DNA of 64,000 bases, taken from contig NZ_LPVF01000009.1 of assembly GCF_001517105.1 (NCBI RefSeq), positions 241,742 to 305,741 on the forward strand, written 5' to 3'. This document shows positions 9,057-18,937 of this stretch, in pieces. Position 1 is the first letter of the stretch, and every line of letters starts with the position of its first letter. Made by a program: the position numbers and the translations under genes. This stretch comes from Bacillus halotolerans (GTDB taxonomy: Bacteria; Bacillota; Bacilli; Bacillales; Bacillaceae). Under the pieces are notes generated by a model that made no database searches, was not told the DNA's origin, and saw nothing but the letters and a program-made list of their open reading frames with translations.

Positions 9057-10135
9057 TTCTGATTTTTTGCCGAAATATATTTTTCTTTTGCTTTATTATG
9101 TTCTTTTAATGTTTTCGTAAATACGACTTCACCGTTTGATTTTGCTAAAAAGTACAGATAGTCCGTTTTATCCGGATGAAGCGCCGCTTCCCATGACGAC
9201 ATTCCGGCATTGGCAATCGGTCCTGGCGGCAGACCTGTGTTTTTATACGTATTGTACGGCGAATCGATTTCAAGGTCTTTATAAAGCACCCGGTCTTTAT
9301 GCTTTCCAGCCGCGTACAAGACGGTCGGATCGGTCTGAAGCGGCATCTTCTTTTTCAGCCTGTTATAAAAGACGCTGGAAATTTTATGGCGATCGGCTTT
9401 TTCAGTCGCTTCCTCTTCGATCAAAGAAGCCACCGTCAGCAGCTTATGCACAGAAAGCTTTTCTTTCTTCATTTCTGTTTTGTATGTTTTCACATAAGAA
9501 TCTGTCTGTTTCATCATCTCAGTTATGATGTTCTCAAGCGACGTATCCGGATCGTTGAATGGATATGTAGCCGGGAATAGGTATCCTTCCAGCGGATGCT
9601 TTATATTCTTCTGAAAAACATCGTTTGTAACGGTGTCCGGAAATTCCTTTTTCAGCTGATTGATAAACGTTTTATCGTCCAGCTTTGCCATGACCTGTTT
9701 TTTTGAGTATTTCGTTTCCTCCGCAATGGCGTCGGCGATCTGTGTCAGCTGTTTCCCCTCAGGCACGGTGATTTGAAAGGCGTAGTTTGTTGCTCCGCTT
9801 GTCAGCTTCTTGATAATGGCATCCAGATCCATTCCTTTGTTCAGATGGTAGTACCCGGCTTGGAATCCGGAAGCTTTTTTATATTTCACATAGTACTGAA
9901 ATGCCTTTTCACTTTTTATGACATTGTTTTCTTTCAAAATCGATGCGATCGCAGATACAGACGATCCGCTCGGAATGTTAATATTAACTGTCGTTTTATT
10001 GTTTTTTTCAACAGGTTCCAGCAGTGATTTCCCATATAAAAATGCTCCGCCTATGATGAGAAGCAGCACAATAATGGAAGACAGTACAATTCTTTTTTTA
10101 TTTAAGAATGATTTTTTTTGCTGATTAATATACAT
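9053..10135 (-). CDS. mltG: Endolytic peptidoglycan transglycosylase MltG
   Basis: A 360-aa membrane-bound YceG-family enzyme (YrrL). It cleaves nascent glycan strands and sets their length. It has a cytoplasmic basic N-terminus, one membrane helix (about 17-38), a LysM-like segment and the catalytic domain. The active-site region VASLIEEEATEKADRHKI holds the conserved glutamate, followed by VFYNRL and LQTDPTVLYA. The ATG at 10135 follows GGAGGAG; the upstream in-frame start at 10150 lies in that site. Confidence 0.93.
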   Translation of the reverse strand: MYINQQKKSFLNKKRIVLSSIIVLLLIIGGAFLYGKSLLEPVEKNNKTTVNINIPSGSSVSAIASILKENNVIKSEKAFQYYVKYKKASGFQAGYYHLNKGMDLDAIIKKLTSGATNYAFQITVPEGKQLTQIADAIAEETKYSKKQVMAKLDDKTFINQLKKEFPDTVTNDVFQKNIKHPLEGYLFPATYPFNDPDTSLENIITEMMKQTDSYVKTYKTEMKKEKLSVHKLLTVASLIEEEATEKADRHKISSVFYNRLKKKMPLQTDPTVLYAAGKHKDRVLYKDLEIDSPYNTYKNTGLPPGPIANAGMSSWEAALHPDKTDYLYFLAKSNGEVVFTKTLKEHNKAKEKYISAKNQK

Positions 10136-10220
10136 AAGGTCTCCTCCCATCAGCTTTTATACTACATGATTCATGCTGTTTCGGCAATTTATTACAAAAA
10201 AAGTCTCTTTATAAGCAGAA

Positions 10221-10252
10221 AAAAAGCCGGAGCAGTATAGGCTCCGGCTTTT
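10221..10252 (-). terminator. yrzB terminator
   Basis: A GC-rich stem AAAAAGCCGGAGC/GCTCCGGCTTTT with a short loop and flanking A and T runs lies just after the yrzB stop. Confidence 0.85.
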
Positions 10253-10262
10253 GGCGCGGTTT

Positions 10263-10544
10263 TTACTCTTCGTCTTCTTCCGCTAAAAACGTGTTTAATG
10301 TCTCTTCGATCATATCCCATTCTTCATCGGTTTCGATCGGGAATAGTTCACCGTCTTCACCATCTTCGTTTGGCGTAAAGCTGGAAGCAAGAATTTCTAC
10401 TTCTTCGTCATTCTTTGTTTCAATTGGGTAGTACAACACATAAGATTTGCCAAACTCTTCGTTTTCAAATGTAAACAGCACTTCGCAAAGCTGTTCATTT
10501 CCTTGATCGTCAACAATTGTAATATTTTTTTCGCCGTGTTCCAT
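10263..10544 (-). CDS. yrzB: YrzB, acidic DUF1292 protein
   Basis: A 93-aa very acidic protein that starts [17 protein letters not shown] and ends in an E/D-rich tail (FLAEEDEE). It has the DUF1292 pattern of alternating beta strands and no membrane segment. The ATG at 10544 has GAGGTGA upstream. It ends the ireB-ruvX-yrzB cluster that accompanies alaS in many Firmicutes. Its function is unknown. Confidence 0.88.
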   Translation of the reverse strand: MEHGEKNITIVDDQGNEQLCEVLFTFENEEFGKSYVLYYPIETKNDEEVEILASSFTPNEDGEDGELFPIETDEEWDMIEETLNTFLAEEDEE

Positions 10545-10561
10545 TATATTCACCTCTGGCT

Positions 10562-10978
10562 TTAATTTAAGCTGTCAAGATATCCTTGCAGAATCATAAC
10601 AGCCGCCATTTTATCAATGACTTTTTTTCGTTTCTGCCTGCTGACATCAGCGGCAATCAGCATTTTTTCAGCCGCCATTGTGGTAAGACGCTCGTCCCAC
10701 AGCACAACAGGAACATTGTACGTGTTTTCAAGCACTTTCGCAAATGTTTGGCTGGCTTCACCTCTCGGGCCGACTGTTCCATTCATGTTTTTAGGAAAGC
10801 CAAGCACGATCTTATCTATAGTATAGTCTTTTGTCAGTTCAGATAAACGGGGTAATCCGTAATCGCCCTCTGCTTCATTTATCTTTATGGTCTCAATGCC
10901 TTGAGCAGTCCAGCCCATTTCATCGCTCAGAGCAACACCGAGTGTTTTGGTTCCTAAATCGAGCCCTAATATTCTCAT
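10562..10978 (-). CDS. ruvX: YqgF/RuvX family RNase H-fold nuclease
   Basis: A 138-aa protein with an RNase H-like fold (YrrK). The acidic residues in [14 protein letters not shown] near the N-terminus, the [14 protein letters not shown] turn and the WDERLTT motif are all present. Family members process the 5' end of pre-16S rRNA, and some have been tied to Holliday junction resolution. It lies between ireB and yrzB with short gaps. Confidence 0.92.
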   Translation of the reverse strand: MRILGLDLGTKTLGVALSDEMGWTAQGIETIKINEAEGDYGLPRLSELTKDYTIDKIVLGFPKNMNGTVGPRGEASQTFAKVLENTYNVPVVLWDERLTTMAAEKMLIAADVSRQKRKKVIDKMAAVMILQGYLDSLN

Positions 10979-10985
10979 TGTTTAT

Positions 10986-11252
10986 TTACGCCTCTTTATG
11001 CTGTTCTAAATAAGACTTCACCAATTCCTCGATTAATTCGTCTCTTTCAAGTTTGCGAATTAAATTGCGAGCGTCACGATGCCTAGGAATATAAGCGGGA
11101 TCACCTGACAGCAAGTATCCGACAATCTGATTGATTGGATTGTAGCCCTTTTCCTGAAGCGCGTCATACACAGTAATCAGCACCTCATTTACGTTAGTCT
11201 CGGCAGAATCATCGGAGAAATTAAATTTCATCGTTTTATCAAACGAGCTCAC
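10986..11252 (-). CDS. ireB: IreB family regulatory phosphoprotein (YrzL)
   Basis: An 88-aa DUF965 protein starting at GTG 11252, with GAGGTG 7 nt upstream. The conserved N-terminus [12 protein letters not shown] contains the threonine that is a target of the PASTA kinase in the enterococcal homologue IreB. The helical core [26 protein letters not shown] is strongly conserved. In Enterococcus it links envelope stress kinase signalling to cell wall control; in Bacillus that role is inference. It lies between alaS and ruvX. Confidence 0.9.
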   Translation of the reverse strand: MSSFDKTMKFNFSDDSAETNVNEVLITVYDALQEKGYNPINQIVGYLLSGDPAYIPRHRDARNLIRKLERDELIEELVKSYLEQHKEA

Positions 11253-11336
11253 CGTTTTGCACCTCTTTCCCAAATTCGCAGGCAAAGTTCAGCCTGGGGT
11301 CCTAATCTTACCATCATTCTACACTACATGGGCAAA

Positions 11337-13973
11337 TTATAAAACGGATTTCACCCAATCTTCTACAGAAGCCAATGCTTCTTCTAATTTTTCCGGCTGC
11401 TTGCCGCCCGCCTGTGCCATGTCCGGACGGCCTCCGCCGCCTCCGCCGCAAACTTCCGCGGCTTGTTTGACAAGCTTGCCGGCATGAAGGCCTTTCTCAA
11501 TCAGATCCTTTGTAACACCGGCAGAAATATTGACTTTATCATTTTGTACAGCGCCAAGCACGATGACCGCAGAGCCGATTTTTGCTTTCAGTTCATCAAC
11601 CATTGTGCGGAGATGGTTCATGTCTTTGGCGTTTACCTTTTCCGCAAGCACGCTGACACCATCAACTTCTTTTACTTTTGATAGAATGGCGCCTGCTTCA
11701 ACGTTGCCTAGTTTCGCCAGAAGAGATTCATTTTCTCTTTGCGCTTCCTTCAGCTCAGCCTGCAGCGCAGCAACGCGCTTCGGCACCTCTTTGATATTTG
11801 TTTTCAGTTCGTCGGCAGTCTGCTTCAAAACTGAGATCTGACTGTTCATTTCCACGTAAGCGCCTTGTCCTGTTACAGCTTCAATCCGTCTAGTGCCCGC
11901 TCCGATTCCAGACTCAGATACGATTTTAAACAAGCCGATTTCCGCTGTGTTGCTGACATGGCATCCGCCGCAAAGTTCAAGGCTGTAATCTCCGACTTGA
12001 ACAACCCTTACAATATCACCGTATTTTTCTCCGAACAGAGCCATAGCTCCCATTTCTTTTGCTTCAGCGATCGGTTTCAGATCAATGCTGACCGGGATGC
12101 TTGCCCAAATCTTTTCGTTTACAATGACTTCAATTCGTTCGAGCTCTTCTTTTGTCACTTGTCCGAAGTGTGAGAAGTCAAAACGAAGGCGGTTTTCATT
12201 CACAAGAGAGCCCGCCTGATTGACGTGCGTTCCAAGAACATCCTTCAAGGCCTGGTGCAATAAGTGCGTTGCCGTATGGTTTTTAATCACGCCGCTTCTC
12301 ATATGATCTTCAACCTCAGCTGTTACATGCATGCCTTTTTGAACGCTTCCGCTCTCGACAACGCCTTCATGCACATGCTGGCCGTTCGGCGCTTTTTGCA
12401 CATCTTTCACTTTTACCACTGCCTGCTCGCTGCGCAAAAAGCCTTTGTCGCCGATTTGACCGCCGCTTTCCGCATAGAAAGGTGTTTCGTCAAGAATGAT
12501 CTGTACAGTTTCGCCTTCATGCGCTTCTTCAATTAACCGGCCGTCCTGCAGAAGCACAATCACATTGGCATCAGCCTTTGTTTGGGAGTAGCCGACAAAT
12601 GTGCTTTCTTCTGTTACGTCGCGTAATGCGCCGCCCTGCACCTGCATGCTGCCGACATCCTGACGTGCATTTCTGGCCCGCTCGCGCTGCTGGTTCATTT
12701 CTTCTTCAAAGCCTTTATGGTCAACTTTCATGTTCTCGTCTTCCGCATATTCTTCAGTCAGTTCAACCGGGAATCCGTACGTGTCGTAAAGTTTAAAGAC
12801 ATCCGCACCTGAAATGACGCTGCTGCCCTTATCTTTTTCCTTTTTGATCATTTCAGACAAGATGGCAAGTCCTTCATTCAATGTTTCGTGGAAGCGTTCT
12901 TCCTCCGTTTTTATGACCTTTGAGATGAATTCTTCCTTCTCTTTTACTTCAGGGTAGAAAGCAGCCATGATCTCAGCAACAACCGGCACAAGATCGTACA
13001 TGAACGGACGGTTGATGTTGATCGTTTTGGCATAACGAACAGCGCGGCGCAATAAACGTCTTAATACATAGCCGCGTCCTTCATTTGACGGAAGCGCCCC
13101 GTCACTGACAGCAAAAGCAACCGTTCTGATGTGGTCGGCGATGACTTTAAATGCAGTGTCTTTTACATGATCTTGGCCGTAAGCTTCACCGGAAATCGTT
13201 TCTGTCGCTTTAATGATTGGGACAAACAAATCAGTATCAAAGTTTGTCGGGACATTTTGAATGACAGATACCATTCTTTCAAGCCCCATCCCTGTATCGA
13301 TGTTTTTCTTCGGAAGCGGCGTATACGTGCCATCCGGATTATGGTTGAACTCAGAGAATACAAGGTTCCATACTTCAAGATAGCGGTCATTTTCTCCCCC
13401 AGGATAAAGCTCCGGATCGTCAGGATCGTTCCCGTACGCTTCACCGCGGTCGTAGAAAATTTCTGTGTTCGGTCCGCTCGGCCCTTCGCCGATGTCCCAG
13501 AAGTTCCCTTCCAGGCGAATAATTCTTTCTTCCGGAACACCGATTTTTTTCGCCCAAAACTCATACGCTTCTTCATCTTCCGGATGAACTGTAACAGAAA
13601 GAAGCTCTTCGTCAAAACCAATCCACTTGTCACTCGTTAAAAATTCCCAAGCCCATGTGATCGCTTCTTCTTTAAAATAATCGCCGATGGAAAAGTTTCC
13701 GAGCATTTCAAAGAATGTGTGATGGCGCGCGGTTTTACCCACATTTTCAATATCGTTTGTTCTGATTGCTTTTTGAGCGTTTACGATTCTTGGATTTTCC
13801 GGCACAACGCGGCCGTCAAAATATTTTTTCAGCGTCGCAACACCGCTGTTGATCCAAAGCAGTGAAGGATCTTCATGAGGCACTAATGACGCGCTCGGCT
13901 CTACAGCATGTCCTTTTTCTTTAAAGAAATCCAAAAACATTTGACGCACTTCAGCAGAAGTTAAGTGTTTCAT
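11337..13973 (-). CDS. alaS: Alanyl-tRNA synthetase
   Basis: An 878-aa class II synthetase that charges tRNA-Ala. The N-terminal catalytic domain (about 1-440) opens with the family block [15 protein letters not shown]. The editing domain carries HTATHLLH and CGGCH, which bind zinc. The C-terminal DHHA1/C-Ala domain ends in the glycine run [16 protein letters not shown]. It is preceded by an alanine-type T-box leader and a consensus promoter, so expression should rise when tRNA-Ala is uncharged. Confidence 0.98.
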   Translation of the reverse strand: MKHLTSAEVRQMFLDFFKEKGHAVEPSASLVPHEDPSLLWINSGVATLKKYFDGRVVPENPRIVNAQKAIRTNDIENVGKTARHHTFFEMLGNFSIGDYFKEEAITWAWEFLTSDKWIGFDEELLSVTVHPEDEEAYEFWAKKIGVPEERIIRLEGNFWDIGEGPSGPNTEIFYDRGEAYGNDPDDPELYPGGENDRYLEVWNLVFSEFNHNPDGTYTPLPKKNIDTGMGLERMVSVIQNVPTNFDTDLFVPIIKATETISGEAYGQDHVKDTAFKVIADHIRTVAFAVSDGALPSNEGRGYVLRRLLRRAVRYAKTININRPFMYDLVPVVAEIMAAFYPEVKEKEEFISKVIKTEEERFHETLNEGLAILSEMIKKEKDKGSSVISGADVFKLYDTYGFPVELTEEYAEDENMKVDHKGFEEEMNQQRERARNARQDVGSMQVQGGALRDVTEESTFVGYSQTKADANVIVLLQDGRLIEEAHEGETVQIILDETPFYAESGGQIGDKGFLRSEQAVVKVKDVQKAPNGQHVHEGVVESGSVQKGMHVTAEVEDHMRSGVIKNHTATHLLHQALKDVLGTHVNQAGSLVNENRLRFDFSHFGQVTKEELERIEVIVNEKIWASIPVSIDLKPIAEAKEMGAMALFGEKYGDIVRVVQVGDYSLELCGGCHVSNTAEIGLFKIVSESGIGAGTRRIEAVTGQGAYVEMNSQISVLKQTADELKTNIKEVPKRVAALQAELKEAQRENESLLAKLGNVEAGAILSKVKEVDGVSVLAEKVNAKDMNHLRTMVDELKAKIGSAVIVLGAVQNDKVNISAGVTKDLIEKGLHAGKLVKQAAEVCGGGGGGRPDMAQAGGKQPEKLEEALASVEDWVKSVL

Positions 13974-14018
13974 TGTATTTCCTCCTCTATAAAAATCGAA
14001 ATTCTCTTCAGTGACAGC

Positions 14019-14275
14019 AAAAAAGCCCTCCCCCTATGCAAACACACGTTTACACAGGGACGAGAGCTGTCTCGCGGTACCACCCTGATTACGGGCCTTA
14101 TGATTCGCCCGTCACCTTTCATCCAATAACGCAGGATGTGCGGCAGCGATTAACTGCACTCAGGATTAGCTTCCTCCGATCTTCTGATAAAGCTCCTTTC
14201 AGCTTACGGAGCTTCTCTCTTTAACAGGGCTTCGGCGTACTCAGATCCGTCACTCGAGATTCGTATGTATTCTAC
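14019..14275 (-). promoter_or_regulatory. T-box leader of alaS
   Basis: This fills the 330-bp gap upstream of alaS. The T-box core AGGGTGGTACCGCG is at 14073-14086 on the minus strand and binds the acceptor end of uncharged tRNA. It is followed by a terminator (about 14019-14070) whose 3' arm ends GGGGGAGGGC before a six-U run. The stem I region upstream contains GAGTGACGG and GAGTACG motifs typical of T-boxes. Alanine specificity comes from the gene controlled; I did not assign the specifier codon firmly. Confidence 0.93.
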
Positions 14276-14280
14276 GAGAA

Positions 14281-14309
14281 ATTATAGACAAGCGGCACGC
14301 CAATGTCAA
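14281..14309 (-). promoter_or_regulatory. Sigma-A promoter of alaS
   Basis: TTGACA (14304-14309), exactly 17 nt, then TATAAT (14281-14286): a full consensus promoter. Its -35 box overlaps the last codons of yrrI. Confidence 0.85.
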
Positions 14310-15367
14310 TGCTCCGTCCGCATCCGCAGAAAATGGATCATCATTACTTTTAAAACAGCCGCAGCAGGCACTGCCAGTATCATGCCGACAATCCCCGCCA
14401 GCTCACCTCCGGCAAGAAGCGCAAGCATGATCACTACCGGGTGCATCTTGAGGCTTCTGCCGACAATAAACGGACTGAGGACATTTCCTTCCAAAAATTG
14501 AAGTACAAACACCGTAATGACAACGACAAGAACGGCCTTCACAGAAATCGTCATCGCAATCAAAAGCGCAGGAACAGCGCCGATAAAGGGACCGAAGTAC
14601 GGGATGACATTCGTAATACCCGAGATAAGACCCAGTATCAGCGGATACGGAAGGCCAAATATCCAAAATGTAATACCGGCTACAGCTCCGAGAATCAAGC
14701 AGACGAGCAGTTGGCCGCGAATGTAATCACCGAGTGAATCATCTACATCAAGCAAAAAAGCGCTGCCCCGCTTCCTCCACGACTTCGGCGTCAAATACCA
14801 CACCGTTTTTTTCATCAATTCGATATCCTTGACCATATAAAACACGAGAAAAGGGATCGTTGCCGCAATTAAGAAATAGTCGAGTACTTTACGGATTCCG
14901 CTGATTGCCCCTTCGATTGTGCCGGCGAAAAACGCCTCTGTCTGCCTAATCATTTTGTCTATGCGATGATGCATGCCGTCCGGCCAGTCATCTGTATGGT
15001 TATGCACGTGAAGAAGGAGCCCATTGTACGTCTCGGCAAACATAGGTATATTTTCTGACAAATCCGTCAGCTGCACGATTAGAACAGGCACACCTTTATA
15101 TAATGCCCAGCCCAGTCCGCCAAAAAAAAGGACGTAAATTACCAAAATGCTTAAAGTCCTTGGCAGACCTTTGTCATGAAGCCACTCAGTGACCGGAAGT
15201 AATAAATAAGAAATAAAAATAGAAATGATCAAGGGAATAAAGATCGATTTTATGACGAGCCAAAGGGGAGACCATAACATATCTAGCATACAAAAGACAT
15301 AGACTGTTAACAGGACCAATAAACAAATGGCCACCCATAACAAAAGCTGCACCGGTTTCTGGAGCAT
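14306..15367 (-). CDS. yrrI: YrrI, AI-2E family membrane transporter
   Basis: A 353-aa integral membrane protein with about eight hydrophobic segments and the typical PerM/AI-2E family arrangement. Two helices lie near the N-terminus (about 8-60), an amphipathic central region (about 100-150) follows, and the C-terminal helices contain the conserved NVIPYFGPFIGAVPA motif. Members export small molecules or ions, and some carry AI-2 or Na+/Li+; the substrate here is unknown. It is divergent from glnQ, and its 3' end carries the alaS -35 box. Confidence 0.88.
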   Translation of the reverse strand: MLQKPVQLLLWVAICLLVLLTVYVFCMLDMLWSPLWLVIKSIFIPLIISIFISYLLLPVTEWLHDKGLPRTLSILVIYVLFFGGLGWALYKGVPVLIVQLTDLSENIPMFAETYNGLLLHVHNHTDDWPDGMHHRIDKMIRQTEAFFAGTIEGAISGIRKVLDYFLIAATIPFLVFYMVKDIELMKKTVWYLTPKSWRKRGSAFLLDVDDSLGDYIRGQLLVCLILGAVAGITFWIFGLPYPLILGLISGITNVIPYFGPFIGAVPALLIAMTISVKAVLVVVITVFVLQFLEGNVLSPFIVGRSLKMHPVVIMLALLAGGELAGIVGMILAVPAAAVLKVMMIHFLRMRTEH

Positions 15368-15534
15368 CTGCTTTCACCTCTTCTATATCTTTTGAGGATT
15401 ATAGGGAATTATTCTCTTATGTTTTCTTTACACAGACAAATGGAATGGATATTTTCCCACGCTAAATTTTCAGAAAAGTTTGACCTTTTCACACTAAGGT
15501 ATGCAGCATATCGTGTTGTTACTTTCCTCAACCT

Positions 15535-15549
15535 TGTAAGTTAGTTACA
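15535..15549 (+). promoter_or_regulatory. Dyad upstream of glnQ, possible nitrogen-regulator site
   Basis: TGTAAGTTAGTTACA is an inverted repeat with 5-bp arms, 41 bp upstream of the glnQ ATG. It recalls the TGTNA...TNACA pattern of GlnR/TnrA sites but is 2 bp shorter than the 17-bp consensus. Confidence 0.3.
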
Positions 15550-15589
15550 TTTACACATAATTATTGAAGTTTCTGTTAGGAGGATTGCG

Positions 15590-16318
15590 ATGATCTCATT
15601 TCAAAATGTAAACAAGCATTACGGAGATTTTCATGTGCTAAAGCAGATTAACCTGCAAATCGAAAAAGGTGAAGTCGTCGTCATTATCGGCCCATCGGGT
15701 TCCGGAAAAAGCACTTTACTCAGATGCATCAACAGGCTGGAGACGATTAACGAAGGAAATCTTACCGTAAACGGCACAGTTATTAATGACAGAAAAACTG
15801 ACATTAATCACGTACGGCGAAATATCGGAATGGTGTTTCAGCACTTTCATTTATATCCTCATAAAACCGTGCTGCAAAATATTATGCTGGCGCCCGTAAA
15901 AGTACTCGGACAATCCGCTGAACAAGCGAAGGAAACTGCGCTGTATTACCTAGAAAAAGTTGGAATCCCTGAGAAAGCAAACGCCTATCCTTCCCAGCTT
16001 TCCGGCGGGCAGCAGCAGCGTGTGGCTATTGCCCGGGGACTGGCGATGAAGCCGGAGGTCATGCTGTTTGACGAGCCGACATCGGCGCTCGATCCGGAAA
16101 TGATCGGTGAAGTGCTTGATGTGATGAAGAACCTCGCCAAAGAAGGCATGACAATGGTTGTCGTGACGCATGAAATGGGGTTTGCGAGAGAAGTGGCGGA
16201 TCGTATTGTCTTTATTGATGAAGGTAACATTCTGGAGGAATCAGCACCGGCTGAGTTTTACGCAAACCCGAAGGAAGAACGGGCACGCCTATTCTTGAGC
16301 CGTATTTTAAATCATTAA
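15590..16318 (+). CDS. glnQ: Glutamine ABC transporter ATP-binding protein GlnQ
   Basis: A 242-aa ATPase of the polar amino acid ABC importer class. Walker A is GPSGSGKST (about 33-41), the Q-loop is [12 protein letters not shown], the signature is LSGGQQQR, Walker B is [13 protein letters not shown], and the switch histidine lies in VVVTHEMGF. It energises uptake of glutamine through GlnM/GlnP. It starts the glnQHMP operon and has GGAGG upstream. The gene is intact. Confidence 0.96.
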   Translation: MISFQNVNKHYGDFHVLKQINLQIEKGEVVVIIGPSGSGKSTLLRCINRLETINEGNLTVNGTVINDRKTDINHVRRNIGMVFQHFHLYPHKTVLQNIMLAPVKVLGQSAEQAKETALYYLEKVGIPEKANAYPSQLSGGQQQRVAIARGLAMKPEVMLFDEPTSALDPEMIGEVLDVMKNLAKEGMTMVVVTHEMGFAREVADRIVFIDEGNILEESAPAEFYANPKEERARLFLSRILNH

Positions 16319-16340
16319 AAAGAGAAATGGGGGCGTTTGT

Positions 16341-17161
16341 ATGAAAAACATTTTATCGTTAGCATTGATTTCTTTAATCGCTGTTGTCATGCTTGCTGCA
16401 TGCGGAAGCAAGGGGTCAAACGGAGAAAGCGCAAAGGATAGCAAAAAAGATACATTAGCTGCCATTAAAGATCAAGACAAAATGGTTTTCGGTGTTAAAA
16501 CCGACACCAGGCTGTTCGGCCTGAAAAACCCAAGCTCAGGTGATATCGAGGGATTTGACATCGACATTGCCAAACAAATCGCTAAAGATATTTTAGGCGA
16601 CGAAAACAAAGCTGAATTTAAAGAAGTCACATCAAAAACAAGGATTCCGATGCTTCAAAACGGAGATATCGACGCCATTGTCGCAACGATGACGATCACT
16701 GATGAACGAAAAAAGGAAGTTGACTTTTCCGATGTCTATTTTGAAGCAGGCCAATCACTTCTCGTGAAAAAAGGCAGCAAGATCAAAAGTATTGAGGACC
16801 TTGGCAAAGGCTCGAAAGTTCTCGCTGTAAAAGGCTCCACTTCCTCTCAAAACATACGCGAAAAGGCGCCTGATGCGAGTGTATTAGAGTTCGAAAACTA
16901 CACCGAAGCCTTTACAGCGCTGAAATCCGGTCAAGGTGATGCTCTCACAACGGATAATGCTATTTTATACGGAATGGCTGACGAGAATAAAAATTATCAA
17001 TTAACAGGAGAACCATTCACGGATGAGCCATATGGAGTTGCCGTAAAAAAGGACAATTGGCTCTCGCAAAAGAAATTAACGCTTCTCTCGAAAAGATGAA
17101 ATCGGACGGTAGATATGACGAGATTTATAAAAAATGGATAAAAGAAAAACCAGCTGAATAA
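16341..17161 (+). pseudogene. glnH: Glutamine-binding lipoprotein GlnH, frame broken near its 3' end
   Basis: The solute-binding protein has a lipoprotein signal peptide (residues 1-20, MLAAC, lipidated C21) and the periplasmic-binding fold with FDIDIAKQIA and the IDAIVATMTITDERK hinge. Read straight, it stops at 17099 after 252 codons with an unrelated 15-residue tail. Reading one base back from the A-run at 17045-17050 restores the family C-terminus (GQLALAKEINASLEKMK...) to a stop at 17159-17161. The product would be exactly 273 aa, the length I recall for B. subtilis GlnH. The shift site is A AAA AAG in the zero frame, the dnaX slippery heptamer, with GGAG 7 nt upstream. Loss of one A from a run of seven, real or an assembly error, is the simpler explanation. 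GlnQ, GlnM and GlnP are intact. Confidence 0.9.
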
Positions 17162-17170
17162 CGAACATCC

Positions 17171-17200
17171 CGGGGTGAGCAGGCGATGCTCATCCCGATT
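17171..17200 (+). terminator. Intercistronic stem-loop between glnH and glnM
   Basis: An 11-bp stem CGGGGTGAGCA/TGCTCATCCCG with a 5-nt loop is followed by ATTTTAT. It probably acts as a partial terminator or 3' stabiliser, so the binding protein is made in excess over the permeases. Confidence 0.65.
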
Positions 17201-17224
17201 TTATAAGGAGAGTGAATAAAGCAT

Positions 17225-17875
17225 ATGAATGTGTCTATTCTATTCGATAACTTCGACATGTATATGGACGGTTTTTACCACACGCTGCTCGCAAGCCTGA
17301 TCGCGCTGGCCGGCAGCTTTGCGCTTGGCGTTCTTGTCGCGGTGATGAGAATAACAGTATTTAAGCCCTTGCAATGGCTCGGGACGGCTTATGTCGAATT
17401 TATCCGCAATATCCCTTTGCTTTTGATCACATTTGTCTTTTACTTTGGACTTCCAAATGCGGGTCTGAGGCTGGATGGATTCCAAGCGGGTACCGTTGCG
17501 CTCACAATTTATACGTCTGCTTTTATCGCAGAAGCCATCAGAGCCGGCATCCAGTCTGTTTCAAAAGGGCAAATGGAAGCAGCAAGATCGTCAGGCTTTA
17601 CCTACAGCCAGGCAATGGTATATATCATTTTGCCCCAGGCGATCAAAATTGTGATCCCCCCCTTGGGCAATCAATTTTTAAACTTGGTCAAAAACTCGTC
17701 TATTCTCGGGGTTGTTGCCGGATTGGATCTCATGTATCAGGCAGATTTGGTGTCATCAAGCACGCTCGTCGTTTTTGATGTCTATATCTTTGTGGCACTC
17801 TTTTACTTAGTGCTGACGATACCGCTTAGTATCGGTGTTAACTATTTGGAAAAACGGCTGGAAAGAAGCTATTGA
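17225..17875 (+). CDS. glnM: Glutamine ABC transporter permease GlnM
   Basis: A 216-aa inner-membrane permease of the HisM/GlnP class. It has about five helices, the EFIRNIPLLL motif in the first half, and the EAA loop MEAARSSGFTYSQAMVYIIL...P that docks to GlnQ. It pairs with GlnP to form the channel. ATG 17225 is preceded by AAGGAGAG at a slightly long distance. It lies 63 bp after glnH, the gap being filled by the stem-loop. Confidence 0.94.
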   Translation: MNVSILFDNFDMYMDGFYHTLLASLIALAGSFALGVLVAVMRITVFKPLQWLGTAYVEFIRNIPLLLITFVFYFGLPNAGLRLDGFQAGTVALTIYTSAFIAEAIRAGIQSVSKGQMEAARSSGFTYSQAMVYIILPQAIKIVIPPLGNQFLNLVKNSSILGVVAGLDLMYQADLVSSSTLVVFDVYIFVALFYLVLTIPLSIGVNYLEKRLERSY

Positions 17876-17891
17876 TAAGGAGTGAAAACCA

Positions 17892-18548
17892 TTGGATTTC
17901 ATCGGAGCTTATTCATCTGAACATTTAGCTTTTTTATGGGACGGCTTTCTCGTCACACTGTACGTTGCATTTATTTCTATCATCCTGAGCTTTATTTTCG
18001 GGTTGATCGCAGGTACTCTCCGTTATGCGAAAATCCCTATTCTTTCTCAACTGATTGCCGTTCTCGTTGAAACGATCAGAAATCTCCCCTTATTATTAAT
18101 TATTTTCTTTACGTTTTTCGCCCTGCCGGAAATCGGGATCAAACTTGAAATTACAGCTGCCGCTATTACAGCCTTAACAATCTTTGAATCCGCCATGCTT
18201 TCTGAAATCATACGGAGCGGCCTGAATTCAGTTGACAAAGGGCAAATTGAGGCGGCGCGTTCCTCCGGTCTTAGCTATACACAGTCACTTTTCTCTATTG
18301 TGATGCCTCAGGCGCTTCGCCGGATGGTTCCGCCGATTGTCAGCCAGTTTATTTCTTTATTAAAGGATACATCGCTAGCTGTTGTCATTGCCCTGCCTGA
18401 GCTTATTCATAACGCGCAGATTTTAAACGGGCAAAGCGCTGACGGCAGTTATTTTTTCCCGATTTTTCTGCTGGCGGCATTGATGTATTTTGCAGTCAAT
18501 TACAGTCTTTCACTTGCAGCCAGACGCCTAGAGGCACGCCAGACATAA
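17892..18548 (+). CDS. glnP: Glutamine ABC transporter permease GlnP
   Basis: The 218-aa partner permease of GlnM, with the same five-helix plan and motifs (ETIRNLPLLL; IEAARSSGLSYTQSLFSIVMPQA). It starts at TTG 17892 with AAGGAGTG upstream. It is the last gene of the operon, followed by a perfect terminator at 18547-18580. Confidence 0.94.
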   Translation: MDFIGAYSSEHLAFLWDGFLVTLYVAFISIILSFIFGLIAGTLRYAKIPILSQLIAVLVETIRNLPLLLIIFFTFFALPEIGIKLEITAAAITALTIFESAMLSEIIRSGLNSVDKGQIEAARSSGLSYTQSLFSIVMPQALRRMVPPIVSQFISLLKDTSLAVVIALPELIHNAQILNGQSADGSYFFPIFLLAALMYFAVNYSLSLAARRLEARQT

Positions 18549-18580
18549 AAAGGATACTCTAAATAGAGTATCCTTCATTC
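18547..18580. terminator. Terminator between glnP and yrzQ
   Basis: A 12-bp stem AAGGATACTCTA/TAGAGTATCCTT with a tiny loop, followed by a T-rich stretch on the plus strand. It lies between convergent genes. Confidence 0.8.
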
Positions 18581-18581
18581 C

Positions 18582-18713
18582 TTAAAACATCTTCATCATT
18601 CTTTTTCTCATCCGCTTCATGCTTCGATTATTCAGCATGTCAGATTGAGTAGCCATTCGGTACACGAGAGCCCCGGCTCCCAGCGCCAAAAGAGAAGTCA
18701 TTGTCCGATTCAT
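18582..18713 (-). CDS. yrzQ: YrzQ, small DUF3918 protein
   Basis: A 43-aa protein. A short hydrophobic N-terminal stretch (MNRTMTSLLALGAGALVYR) could sit in the membrane. It is followed by a strongly basic, methionine-rich tail (RSMKRMRKRMMKMF). AAAGGAG lies 9 nt before the ATG at 18713. The features match DUF3918/YrzQ. The function is unknown. It lies 21 bp downstream of yrzR. Confidence 0.75.
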   Translation of the reverse strand: MNRTMTSLLALGAGALVYRMATQSDMLNNRSMKRMRKRMMKMF

Positions 18714-18734
18714 CCTGCGCATCTCCTTTCGTTA

Positions 18735-18926
18735 TTAAAAATTGATGCTGCGTTCATCCTCAGAAAACAAATCATCCAGGCTGCTTAGCGTTCCGTCTTC
18801 TTCCACTTGATGAGTTTCAATCTTCCCTTTGACCACTGTCAGCTCAATGAAACAGCCCCAGCAATAATATTGGTTCACGCCGATTTTCCCGATATCCTTA
18901 CTTTTGCAGTTCGGGCATATAAGCAT
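18735..18926 (-). CDS. yrzR: YrzR, small zinc-ribbon protein
   Basis: A 63-aa protein with two CxxC pairs (CPNCKSKDIGKIG, then YYCWGC), a zinc ribbon in residues 4-25, and an acidic tail. Such ribbons bind nucleic acid or protein; the partner is unknown. It lies 11 bp after yrrD and just before yrzQ, suggesting one transcription unit. Confidence 0.8.
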   Translation of the reverse strand: MLICPNCKSKDIGKIGVNQYYCWGCFIELTVVKGKIETHQVEEDGTLSSLDDLFSEDERSINF

Positions 18927-18937
18927 ATCTCACACCT

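Noticed and set aside
13131-13640. A 169-codon frame opposite alaS
   Set aside because: It is antisense to well-conserved alaS codons with no ribosome binding site or family likeness.
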